Below are positions 1 through 6,669 of a stretch of 16,127 nt of DNA, piece after piece. A program made the translations under genes and the position numbers. Position 1 is the stretch's first letter. Each line of letters starts with the position of its first letter. Below the pieces are notes generated by a model that worked only from the letters and a program-made list of their open reading frames with translations, was not told where the DNA came from and ran no database searches. Source of the DNA: HGM04593 sp964470845 (lineage in GTDB: Bacteria > Bacteroidota > Bacteroidia > Bacteroidales > Bacteroidaceae); assembly GCA_964470845.1 (NCBI GenBank), contig CAYYEL010000051.1:1-16127 (forward strand), read 5' to 3'.

Positions 1-107
1 AATGAGGTTCTGACTACTCGCTAATGAAAAATTGAAATTATAGAACCTCCCTTAATTAAATAATGTATATTTACAGCGCGTATATAACCCAGTAAAATAT
101 AAGAATT
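1..107. other. 5' flank upstream of the DUF2059-like gene
   Basis: No complete gene is present. Frame 1 is open from the window edge to a TAA at 22-24 (8 codons ending L-T-T-R), so this could be the very end of an upstream forward gene, but it is too short to support. An 8-bp inverted repeat, GAGGTTCT at 4-11 with AGAACCTC at 42-49, encloses a 30-base loop and has no clear T-tract after it. A near-match to the Bacteroides -7 box, TATATTTA at 66-73, lies 34 bases before the ATG at 108 with no good -33 partner. It is the best promoter candidate for the next gene. Confidence 0.35.
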
Positions 108-971
108 ATGAAAAAGATTTTATCATTACTACTTTTAGTTTGTACATTCACAACAACTACAATTGCACAAGACAATGAGTACCGTAAGGAGTTGAATGAG
201 CTCTTCAATTTAGGTTGGGGAACATCGTCAAACGGCCAATTAGATGAAAAAGCCTACTCAAGCATCTTTTTGTTACAATTGAACGAAATGCCCAACTGCC
301 CCTACACAACACCCACAGCAAAAGCCGAAGCCGCACAAAGGCTCGCAAAGAAGTATGTAGAGGAGCGTGGACTTAACGACATTATAGATATAGTGATGCC
401 GGCCTACCAAAAACATATGACAATATCCGACCTTAAAGAGACGAACAATCTGTTAAAGACCGACACAAGGCTCTTTACAACCGGCAACAAACTTGCCGAC
501 AAAAGTATCATTGAGCAAATGACAATGACACTTATGACACAAATGATAGGTTCTATGCAGAAAATCGCACAAGGCGAAAAGCCCGAATCCATAATAACCG
601 AACAAGAGAAAAAAGACCCGCTATATATTGCCGTTACAGATTGTTGCACTGCAAGCGGACTGACAAGCAGTACAATGAGCACCCTAATGAGCGGCTTCAC
701 ATCGGCAATGGAGCAACAGGACGAGCAACAAAAGAAAATTATGCAATCCATTTTCGAGTACATCATAGGCGAACTGCCCGCCGCCTATTATAAAGGATGT
801 AAAGGAAGAATAAGCGCCGAGGATATAGAATATGTTACAAAATTCTATAAAACACCGTTGGGACAAAAGTTGACAGCAGGCGCAATGGAGGCAATGAACG
901 ACCCAATAGGACTGGCTAACAATCTTATGCAGAGAACATCCGAGTGGTTAGGCAAGCAAGATCTTAAATAA
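108..971 (+). CDS. Exported DUF2059-like protein
   Basis: A 287-residue protein of unknown biochemical role. Residues 1-20 form a Sec signal peptide (K-K, then a Leu-rich core) with likely cleavage at I-A|Q, so it should be periplasmic or attached to an envelope layer; there is no lipobox cysteine. The mature part is mostly helical. Two stretches resemble the DUF2059 pattern of a tyrosine/histidine-bearing helix followed by an acidic helix: around residues 97-118 (PAYQKHMTISDLKE) and around 230-255 (YKGCKGRISAEDIE, then FYKTPLGQKL). The motif 'FY-x-[ST/K]-P-x-G-Q-K' is typical of that family, which is common in Bacteroidota and Proteobacteria but has no assigned function. It appears monocistronic and converges on the efflux operon. 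Family assignment is from motif recall; exact domain limits are uncertain. Confidence 0.8.
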   Translation: MKKILSLLLLVCTFTTTTIAQDNEYRKELNELFNLGWGTSSNGQLDEKAYSSIFLLQLNEMPNCPYTTPTAKAEAAQRLAKKYVEERGLNDIIDIVMPAYQKHMTISDLKETNNLLKTDTRLFTTGNKLADKSIIEQMTMTLMTQMIGSMQKIAQGEKPESIITEQEKKDPLYIAVTDCCTASGLTSSTMSTLMSGFTSAMEQQDEQQKKIMQSIFEYIIGELPAAYYKGCKGRISAEDIEYVTKFYKTPLGQKLTAGAMEAMNDPIGLANNLMQRTSEWLGKQDLK

Positions 972-1016
972 AAAGTACTGCAACAACAGAAAAAGCACAA
1001 ATGACACCATCTTAAA

Positions 1017-1049
1017 AATGGGGGCGGCAAAAAAAATGCCGCCCCCATT
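1017..1049. terminator. Bidirectional hairpin terminator between convergent genes
   Basis: A 13-bp perfect stem, AATGGGGGCGGCA at 1017-1029 and its complement at 1037-1049, closes a seven-A loop. Reading the minus strand, the stem runs into five T residues, so it is a good terminator for the efflux operon ending at 1066. In the plus direction the following sequence is only moderately T-rich, but the location 46 bases past the stop of the forward gene fits shared use. Confidence 0.85.
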
Positions 1050-1065
1050 ATCATTCAACTGCATC

Positions 1066-2640
1066 TTATACAGCCGAAGATCTCACAATTTTTCTCTTTC
1101 TTATTACCGCCGAATAAAGATAGCGGAGTTTGGGAACAGGCTTTTGAACATCCCTTTTAAAACGTGAGGCAGCCAACAGAATAAGTACTATAAGTCCGAA
1201 AATAAAAGTACAGCCATACAACTGTCTGAGCGTTGCAACCATAGCCTCAGCACTAATGCCACCGAGCACGTTTACAGAATCGAGCAGTCCGATATTTACC
1301 TGCCCAATCTCGGCAAGATGACTGCTCATAAGCCCAGTAATCCCTTGCTGATAGATTGCATCGCCTATGGGCGAGCCAATGCCCGTACGGACAAATCCCA
1401 AAATACAAAGTACCTGAAAATAATTCTTGAACGGAGCAGTCGCCTGAATATACACCGTCAGGGCAATAAAAACCGCCAAGTGTCCAAAGCCGCAGCAAGC
1501 AAGCGGAACATAAAGTAGCTCGATATTAGTATGGGGAGTAATCAAAAAATAGAGCGAAGCCACATAAACAAGCACCATCGAAAAGCCAATGAATGTAACC
1601 AATTTATGCGAGCACTTTAGATGCACAAGAGCCACCCACGAGAACAACGCACCCAAGAGCGAACCAACAAACTCGGCCAGCTTCAGAGTGCTTATATTCA
1701 ACGTATCCCAATGAAGTACCGCGGCTGTATAGGTGTTCTGCAAAGTATTTTTCGAGGCCAACAAAATAGCGAGAAACAGAAAAGCCACAAGCAGATTGGT
1801 CAGATTATTCACACAAAAGGCCTTAATCTCCAAAAAAGGATGCCGAATATTATTCATACGCCATATATTAAAGCCCAACGCAATTGAGGCCGCCCCTATG
1901 GCTACGCGAATATAGGGCGAGTGCAACCAACCGAGCTGAAAGCCATACTGCGCCACAAATATCAACGACAATATAAACACTGCCCACAACACAAACCCCA
2001 TCCAGTCGATACCGTAAAGAGGCTTTTTGGGCATTGGGCGGAAAGGTCGCATCAACACAAAAACCAAAAGGATAACCATCAGCAGCAGTCCCACCGCAAG
2101 CAAATGAAGATGCTGCCAATCGTAATAATAGATAATGCGCACACTAATAGCATCAAACAGATGAATTACGCCCAACACCACAAAAAACACAAACGATAGA
2201 AAAACCGCATAATTATAAGTGGGGGTAATCTTGGGCAGAATATTAGAGAAGCACTCAAAAGTACCGTACAGACGAAAGAAGCCCGCCACAAACCCCAAAA
2301 GCACCAACAATATCGGATTATCGATGTGTGGCACTATGAGGTTACACAGCAACAGCACCGAGGCTGCCACAATGAGCGACGTCCTGTTTGTGAAACGGAA
2401 CTTAAGACGGAAGGCCAACGGGAAATAGAGCGTGAGCCCGATGAGCACAGCGTGGCTCATCATTTTTACATCGTTCATCGTCAGCGAGTGCGTGCCCTGC
2501 ATCTCGTTCATAGCTGTAAAATACATTCCATTGGAGAACTGAAAAGCTACAAGAAAAAGAATATAGAGCCACAGGCGACACCCCTCGGGCACCCACTCTT
2601 TAAACGTCATAAATCTAAAAGCCGTTTGTTGCCAAGCCAT
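1066..2640 (-). CDS. MFS drug-efflux pump, EmrB/DHA2-like
   Basis: An inner-membrane transporter of about 524 residues with roughly 14 hydrophobic segments, the number expected for the DHA2 (EmrB/QacA) branch of the major facilitator superfamily, which exports drugs or other amphipathic compounds using the proton gradient. After TM6 the sequence IDWMGFVLWA matches the D-W-x-G pattern that opens the seventh/eighth segment in DHA2 proteins. The loop between the second and third segments (FRLKFRFTNR) is a degenerate form of MFS motif A. The start at 2640 is chosen because this ATG follows the TAA of the adaptor gene by one base (TAATATGG). An in-frame ATG at 2667 would add nine residues that merely re-read the end of the adaptor gene. 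It is the last gene of the operon with the adaptor and TolC-like channel. The substrate cannot be inferred. Confidence 0.87.
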   Translation of the reverse strand: MAWQQTAFRFMTFKEWVPEGCRLWLYILFLVAFQFSNGMYFTAMNEMQGTHSLTMNDVKMMSHAVLIGLTLYFPLAFRLKFRFTNRTSLIVAASVLLLCNLIVPHIDNPILLVLLGFVAGFFRLYGTFECFSNILPKITPTYNYAVFLSFVFFVVLGVIHLFDAISVRIIYYYDWQHLHLLAVGLLLMVILLVFVLMRPFRPMPKKPLYGIDWMGFVLWAVFILSLIFVAQYGFQLGWLHSPYIRVAIGAASIALGFNIWRMNNIRHPFLEIKAFCVNNLTNLLVAFLFLAILLASKNTLQNTYTAAVLHWDTLNISTLKLAEFVGSLLGALFSWVALVHLKCSHKLVTFIGFSMVLVYVASLYFLITPHTNIELLYVPLACCGFGHLAVFIALTVYIQATAPFKNYFQVLCILGFVRTGIGSPIGDAIYQQGITGLMSSHLAEIGQVNIGLLDSVNVLGGISAEAMVATLRQLYGCTFIFGLIVLILLAASRFKRDVQKPVPKLRYLYSAVIRKRKIVRSSAV

Positions 2641-2641
2641 A

Positions 2642-3673
2642 TTAGTCGAGCACTTTACATTCGACATTCATTCCCGAGGCAAGCTGTTCCAAAAGACTGC
2701 TGTCGTTATTCTCGGTAAAAACTATTTTCACGGGGATACGCTGCTCCACTTTTACAAAGTTTCCCGTTGAATTATCGGGCGAAGATATTGAGAATTGTGC
2801 ACCTGTGGCACCGGCAATCGCCTCGACCATTCCCTTGAAGGTTGTACCGGGGAAGGCATCCACCTGAATTTCGACCGAAGCGCCAACTGCAATATTTTCG
2901 AGCTGCGTTTCACGGAAATTGGCAACAACCCACCGACTGCTTTCATCAACCACTGCAAAGAGAGGCTTTCCGGGCATCACAAGCTCGCCTGCCTGAATAT
3001 TTCGGCGCGACATTGTACCGTTGCAGGGGGCGGTAATTACGGTGTATGAGAGATTCAGACGGGCCAATTCAAGAGCAGCCTCGGCAACCTCGATACGCAG
3101 CTCATTTTGTTCAAGGCGCTGCGTTTGCTCGCTCTTGACAAGGGCGGTACTGCGCCTCTGACGCTTCATTGTCTCTAATTTCGCCTTAAGCGACTCGTAT
3201 TTTGTCTTTACGCCATCGAACTGCTGCTGCGTAACAGCCTTATTCTCGTAAAGCACTTTGTAACGATTGTAGTCGGCCTCGGCATTCTGCATCAGAATCT
3301 CAATCTCGTTCATTCCCGCATCGGTAACCGATATATTATTTTCGATAGTGGAAATTCCCGTCTGCATTGCCGATTTTCCAACCAGTGCATTCTCGTAGTC
3401 GGCCTTGGCCTGTGCCACACGCAGACGGTACTCGGCATCTTCGATTATAACAAGTGTATCACCCTTATGCACTCGTTGGAATTCCTCGAAACGGATCTCC
3501 TTAACGTAGCCTTGCACACGTGCCGAGACAGGCACAATATTCTTGCGCACCTGAGCATTGTTGGTATATTCTCCGCCGATGTGAATAAATATCGAGGCTA
3601 TCCAAAAAATACCGCACATTATAAAAGCGATGATAACGATATTGGCTACTATTCTTTTCTTTTTCTTATCCAT
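2642..3673 (-). CDS. HlyD/EmrA-family periplasmic adaptor
   Basis: A membrane-fusion (adaptor) protein of 343 residues linking an inner-membrane MFS pump to a TolC-type outer-membrane channel. It starts with a lysine-rich cytoplasmic end, then one membrane anchor at about residues 8-31. The first half of a lipoyl-like hairpin domain follows at about 38-82 (NNAQV, VSARVQGYVKEI, V-x-K-G-D-T-L), as in EmrA. Residues 85-205 are a charged heptad-like coiled-coil hairpin. The second lipoyl half (TAPCNGTMSRRNIQAGELV) and a beta-barrel domain (WVVANFRETQLENIAVG) complete the fold. The gene begins 12 bases after the channel gene ends and abuts the pump gene, so translation is probably coupled. Confidence 0.93.
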   Translation of the reverse strand: MDKKKKRIVANIVIIAFIMCGIFWIASIFIHIGGEYTNNAQVRKNIVPVSARVQGYVKEIRFEEFQRVHKGDTLVIIEDAEYRLRVAQAKADYENALVGKSAMQTGISTIENNISVTDAGMNEIEILMQNAEADYNRYKVLYENKAVTQQQFDGVKTKYESLKAKLETMKRQRRSTALVKSEQTQRLEQNELRIEVAEAALELARLNLSYTVITAPCNGTMSRRNIQAGELVMPGKPLFAVVDESSRWVVANFRETQLENIAVGASVEIQVDAFPGTTFKGMVEAIAGATGAQFSISSPDNSTGNFVKVEQRIPVKIVFTENNDSSLLEQLASGMNVECKVLD

Positions 3674-3685
3674 AAGTAATTTTAA

Positions 3686-4999
3686 TTAAAGTGTTCCTGC
3701 AATGTAGTGTAGTTTATAGTAATTATAGAGAATGTTTATGCGGGCATTAACCGTCTGAAGCTCGGCGTCGAGTTTTTGGGCCGAAGCGTCGAGAAGGTCG
3801 GTAATAAGCGCTAAAGAATTGCTGTAACGATAGTTTACAACATTGTAATTCTGCGTTGCCAGTTGTACACTCTTCTCTTTAGTCTCAAGGAGCGTGTAAG
3901 CATCCTTATAGTTGATGTAAGCGGCCTGCACTGCAAGCGCTGTCTGTTCCTGCGCCACACAAAAATCTTGTTGTGCCCTTTGAATGCCCAATTTATCGGC
4001 CTTTAACTTTTTGTTACTCTTATACAGATTGCCCAAACTATATTTGAGGCCGACGCCCACAGCCCAATAGTTAAAATTCTTATTAAGTGCGGGAATTTCT
4101 ATTGTTACCGGACCTGTGAGATTATTTACGGCAAAGAGTGCCACTTTGGGCAAAGTCTCCGATGCGGACAGTTTTTTCTTCTGCCGACTAATATCGACCC
4201 TTTTCTTTGCCATAAGCACTGCTGACGACGAGTGTAGAGCCTGCTCGTGCCAGCTATCGAGGCTGGCGCTCGGGATTAAAGCAATGTCAACCACCGTATC
4301 AGTCAGAATAGAAACGTCAGAAGGCAATCCAACCGCCACAGCCAATTGATTGTTCAGAATCTGCTTGGTGCTCTGAAGCCTGCTTTTGGAGTATTTTAGA
4401 TTCTGCAACCGTAGCTCGTAGCGGGTAATGTCATTTTGCAGTGCGACGCCTTCACTGCAACGGACGCGCATATTGCCGAGCACTTTCTCGGTCTGTGCAA
4501 TGTGGCTGTCGAACACTTTTAGCTGGTTGTTAAGTTTGCAAAGCTCAAGATAATTGCCCACAATCAAGAAACGCACCTCCTGACGACCACGCACGGCGGC
4601 AAGCTCGGCAATTTGTGCTTGCAGCTCCGATAGTTTCACTGCGCTGCTTATCGCACCGCCCGCATAAACTACCTGCGACACCTCAAGTACAAAATTATTG
4701 CCAAAATCGGGGATAGGAGCATTGAAAGAATTTCCAAAATCGCGGTCAAGAATTGTGCCGTCGCCATTATACGACAGCGACAGGGAGGCCTCGATTGATG
4801 GCAGATAGGCGTTTTGTGCCACTTTAACCTCTTGAGCAGCCTGCTCGGCGGCTGTTGTATGCGCTTTTATACGACTGTTATTCTGCTCGGCCAATTGAAA
4901 CATCTCGTCAATTGTCAGATAGCGTTCAGACGTCTGTGCACACACGTCGATACATAGTACCCACAATAGGAGCACTATGAGAAAAGCATTTTTCCTCAT
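3686..4999 (-). CDS. TolC-family outer-membrane efflux channel
   Basis: An outer-membrane protein of 437 residues, close to the usual TolC/OEP size. A signal peptide at residues 1-21 ends C-A|Q. The mature protein shows the two internally related OEP halves: a first unit starting LTIDEMFQLAEQNNSRIKAH and YLPSIEASLS, and a second starting around residue 240. Each has long amphipathic helices rich in Gln, Ala and Asn that form the periplasmic tunnel. It is the first gene of the reverse operon and would trimerise to give the exit duct for the adaptor and pump encoded next. A 26-bp palindrome and promoter-like sequences lie upstream. No Shine-Dalgarno motif precedes the ATG, as is usual in this phylum. 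Confidence 0.93.
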   Translation of the reverse strand: MRKNAFLIVLLLWVLCIDVCAQTSERYLTIDEMFQLAEQNNSRIKAHTTAAEQAAQEVKVAQNAYLPSIEASLSLSYNGDGTILDRDFGNSFNAPIPDFGNNFVLEVSQVVYAGGAISSAVKLSELQAQIAELAAVRGRQEVRFLIVGNYLELCKLNNQLKVFDSHIAQTEKVLGNMRVRCSEGVALQNDITRYELRLQNLKYSKSRLQSTKQILNNQLAVAVGLPSDVSILTDTVVDIALIPSASLDSWHEQALHSSSAVLMAKKRVDISRQKKKLSASETLPKVALFAVNNLTGPVTIEIPALNKNFNYWAVGVGLKYSLGNLYKSNKKLKADKLGIQRAQQDFCVAQEQTALAVQAAYINYKDAYTLLETKEKSVQLATQNYNVVNYRYSNSLALITDLLDASAQKLDAELQTVNARINILYNYYKLHYIAGTL

Positions 5000-5041
5000 T
5001 TGTAATAAATTATGTGTTTAAGAATTAGAAATACGATTGAC

Positions 5042-5067
5042 TATAATCCATCGGGCGATGGATTATA
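5042..5067. promoter_or_regulatory. 26-bp perfect palindrome, candidate operator of the efflux operon
   Basis: The half-site TATAATCCATCG at 5042-5053 is exactly mirrored at 5056-5067 around a GG centre. It sits 42 bases upstream of the tolC-like start codon, inside the presumed leader. The size and symmetry suit a homodimeric repressor of the TetR or MarR type, which commonly control such pumps, although no such gene is in the window. As RNA it would give an 11-bp stem with a four-base loop and no T-tract, so a terminator or attenuator is less likely. The function is inference; the symmetry is seen directly. Confidence 0.6.
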
Positions 5068-5081
5068 AGGCTAAATAATTT

Positions 5082-5208
5082 GTGCAAAAGGATGCTTGTC
5101 GCCCCAGATTGTAACTTTAGGAGTGCTACTTAAAGAATATGTTGATTTTTGCACTAACATAATTGTCTGATTACTGCTGCGAATATAGTCTGTTTATCGT
5201 AGTGCAAA
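5082..5208. repeat. Three copies of GTGCAAA/TTTGCAC upstream of the efflux operon
   Basis: GTGCAAA occurs at 5082-5088 and 5202-5208, and its complement TTTGCAC at 5148-5154. The last two extend to a 9-bp inverted repeat (TTTGCACTA at 5148-5156 with TAGTGCAAA at 5200-5208). The copy at 5202-5208 overlaps the minus-strand -7 candidate. These may be regulator sites, or chance in AT-rich sequence. Confidence 0.3.
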
Positions 5209-5212
5209 GGTA
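5205..5212 (-). promoter_or_regulatory. Candidate -7 promoter box for the efflux operon
   Basis: Read on the minus strand the sequence is TACCTTTG, an exact match to the Bacteroides -7 consensus TAnnTTTG. Transcription would start near 5197 and give a leader of about 200 bases before the tolC-like ATG at 4999. No clear TTTG appears at the expected -33 distance, so support rests on the -7 box and its position. A second, one-mismatch box (TATATTCG, 5180-5187 minus) lies just downstream. Confidence 0.4.
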
Positions 5213-5377
5213 CAAAAAAAATGTTATATTTACTTCTCGGAATTAACTTTTTCGGCTTATACAAGTAACTCTCAACTGCTCAAAAGGCTGTTTTCAGGAT
5301 TTATTTTATAAGAATTTAAAACAGCTTATAAATACAAATACACGCAAACACTACCGCTTCTTGTAATTAAAACATAT

Positions 5378-5433
5378 GAGAAAGAACGGTGGGCGACTAA
5401 AAAAATGATTTTAGTCGCCCACCGTTCTTTCTC
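5378..5433. repeat. Long perfect hairpin (25-bp stem, 6-base loop)
   Basis: The arms at 5378-5402 and 5409-5433 are exact reverse complements; each carries the core AACGGTGGGCGACTAAAA or its complement, and the loop is AAATGA. The core is markedly more GC-rich than its surroundings. It resembles a terminator in its A-rich loop side, like the hairpin at 1017-1049, but neither side has a strong T-tract: the plus side has only TCATTT and a T5 run 14 bases past the stem, the minus side TTTT after a four-base gap. It lies between divergent operons, where no annotated gene ends. It could terminate an unannotated small RNA or be a structured RNA or protein site in its own right. Confidence 0.75.
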
Positions 5434-5492
5434 TCATTTAACGTCTCTTTTTAGGCGTATAATTAAGAATCTTTTTAAAACTTAAAAATTCG

Positions 5493-5506
5493 TTGTGTGC
5501 ACACAA
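5493..5506. promoter_or_regulatory. 14-bp perfect palindrome upstream of the T9SS operon
   Basis: TTGTGTGCACACAA reads the same on both strands. It stands 218 bases before the porP start codon in a region otherwise poor in G and C. A dimeric transcription factor could bind here, but the symmetry alone does not identify one, and it does not match the CRP consensus. Confidence 0.35.
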
Positions 5507-5724
5507 GAAACTATTTTTTATCGTTCACGCAAAGGATAAATATTTAAAAATTGTTAATGTAAATAAATAAACAGCAGAAAGCATTATCGCGGAATTTCTT
5601 TTATCGCCTTTTTTATATAATAATGAGGGGCGATTTTTCAGTTTATTTCAAAAAAAATAACGAAATTCGCATTGTTTTTCCGTCTCACAGATAATACGAG
5701 CCAATATTTTGCGTTACATAAGAG

Positions 5725-6669
5725 ATGAAAAAGATTCTGTACATAACAGTAGCACTATGCGTGTGTACCTTATTTGAGGTGCGTGCGCAGTACGACGTAC
5801 ACTTTACCCACTATTGGAAGATGCAGAATTTTTACAACCCCGCAGGAGCCGGAGCAACAGGCAAGCTACACGCCTTTGCCGCATACAGCAATCAGCTGTC
5901 GGGCTTTACGGGCAACCCAAAGAGTATGCTCATAAACGGCGACCTTCCACTCTCGATGTTCAAGGGCGACCACTCATTAGGATTAGGAGTGTTGAACGAC
6001 GAAATTGGAATGTTCACCAACCAGCATCTGTTCCTAAACTACGCCTATGCACTGAAACTCTTTGGCGGGCGTCTGGCGGTGGGCTTACAAGCAGGCCTTT
6101 TGAATGCAAAATTTGACCCTAAAGACCTTAATCTGGGCGAAAACAGCGACGACCCCGCCTTTCCGTCAAGCGCCGTCGATGGAAACAAATTCGATTTTGG
6201 CGCAGGCGTGCTCTTTCAACACAAATATTTTTATGTGGGCGCATCGGCACTTCACATTAACGCACCGCTTATAGAAATGGGCGAAAAAAACCAATTTCAG
6301 GTCGATCCATATTTTAATTTTACAGCCGGAGGCAATATACCACTAAAAAATCCGTTATTAACAATACAGCCATCTGTGCAACTTATGACCGACTTTGTCG
6401 CGTGGCGTGCCGATATTACCGCACGAGCAGGCTACACCTACAACGACAAACTGCTGTTCGGCGGTGCCACATACAGCCCGGGCACGTCGGTAACACTGTT
6501 TGCAGGATTGGAATTTTTGAACATCACAATAAGCTACGGCTACGAATTGTTCACCTCGGGCCTTGGTGCCGAAAATGGGAGCCACGACATATATCTGGGC
6601 TACGACATTGAGCTCGACATATTTAAAAAAGGAAAAAACAAACATAACAGTATAAGAATATTGCAATGA
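5725..6669 (+). CDS. porP: T9SS outer-membrane protein PorP/SprF family
   Basis: A beta-barrel outer-membrane protein of 314 residues. The signal peptide (1-21) ends R-A|Q. The mature N-terminus carries the family hallmark: YDVHFTHYWKMQNFYNPAGAG, that is, a Q/H-F-x-Y start followed by the N-P-A-x-x-G motif. Next come alternating hydrophobic strands (SLGLGVLNDEIGMFTNQ, RLAVGLQAGLLNAKFDP, FDFGAGVLFQHKYFYVGASALHIN) ending in a predicted last strand (SHDIYLGYDIEL) and a basic tail. PorP proteins associate with the PorK/PorN ring and are needed for cargo or adhesin secretion in this phylum. It heads the porPKLMN operon, and its stop overlaps the porK start by four bases. The neighbours make this the canonical porP rather than one of the many accessory sprF paralogues. 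Confidence 0.95.
   Translation: MKKILYITVALCVCTLFEVRAQYDVHFTHYWKMQNFYNPAGAGATGKLHAFAAYSNQLSGFTGNPKSMLINGDLPLSMFKGDHSLGLGVLNDEIGMFTNQHLFLNYAYALKLFGGRLAVGLQAGLLNAKFDPKDLNLGENSDDPAFPSSAVDGNKFDFGAGVLFQHKYFYVGASALHINAPLIEMGEKNQFQVDPYFNFTAGGNIPLKNPLLTIQPSVQLMTDFVAWRADITARAGYTYNDKLLFGGATYSPGTSVTLFAGLEFLNITISYGYELFTSGLGAENGSHDIYLGYDIELDIFKKGKNKHNSIRILQ

Larger units (their letters stand above)
5000..5724. other. AT-rich divergent intergenic region between efflux and T9SS operons
   Basis: There are 725 bases without a convincing gene, between two operons that point away from each other. The region holds a 26-bp palindrome, three copies of the heptamer GTGCAAA/TTTGCAC, a minus-strand TACCTTTG box, a weak 10-bp inverted repeat (5285-5294 with 5318-5327, one G-U pair), a 25-bp-stem hairpin and a 14-bp palindrome. 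Upstream of porP the only TTTG-containing candidate is TATTTTG at 5705-5711, seven positions rather than the eight of TAnnTTTG, and it would give a very short leader; the T9SS promoter is therefore not settled. Small open frames at 5221-5268 (+, 15 residues) and 5525-5584 (-, 19 residues) are hydrophobic, but no more than expected in AT-rich DNA. Confidence 0.8.

Noticed and set aside
5221..5268. 15-residue hydrophobic open frame (MLYLLLGINFFGLYK) in the divergent region
   Set aside because: It is AT-rich sequence where short Leu/Phe/Tyr-rich frames arise by chance, and it overlaps the opposite-strand promoter region with no supporting signal.
5525..5584. 19-residue hydrophobic frame on the minus strand
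   Set aside because: Same reasoning: short, AT-driven composition, no promoter or ribosome-binding evidence. The nearby TATCCTTTG has one base too many for a -7 box.
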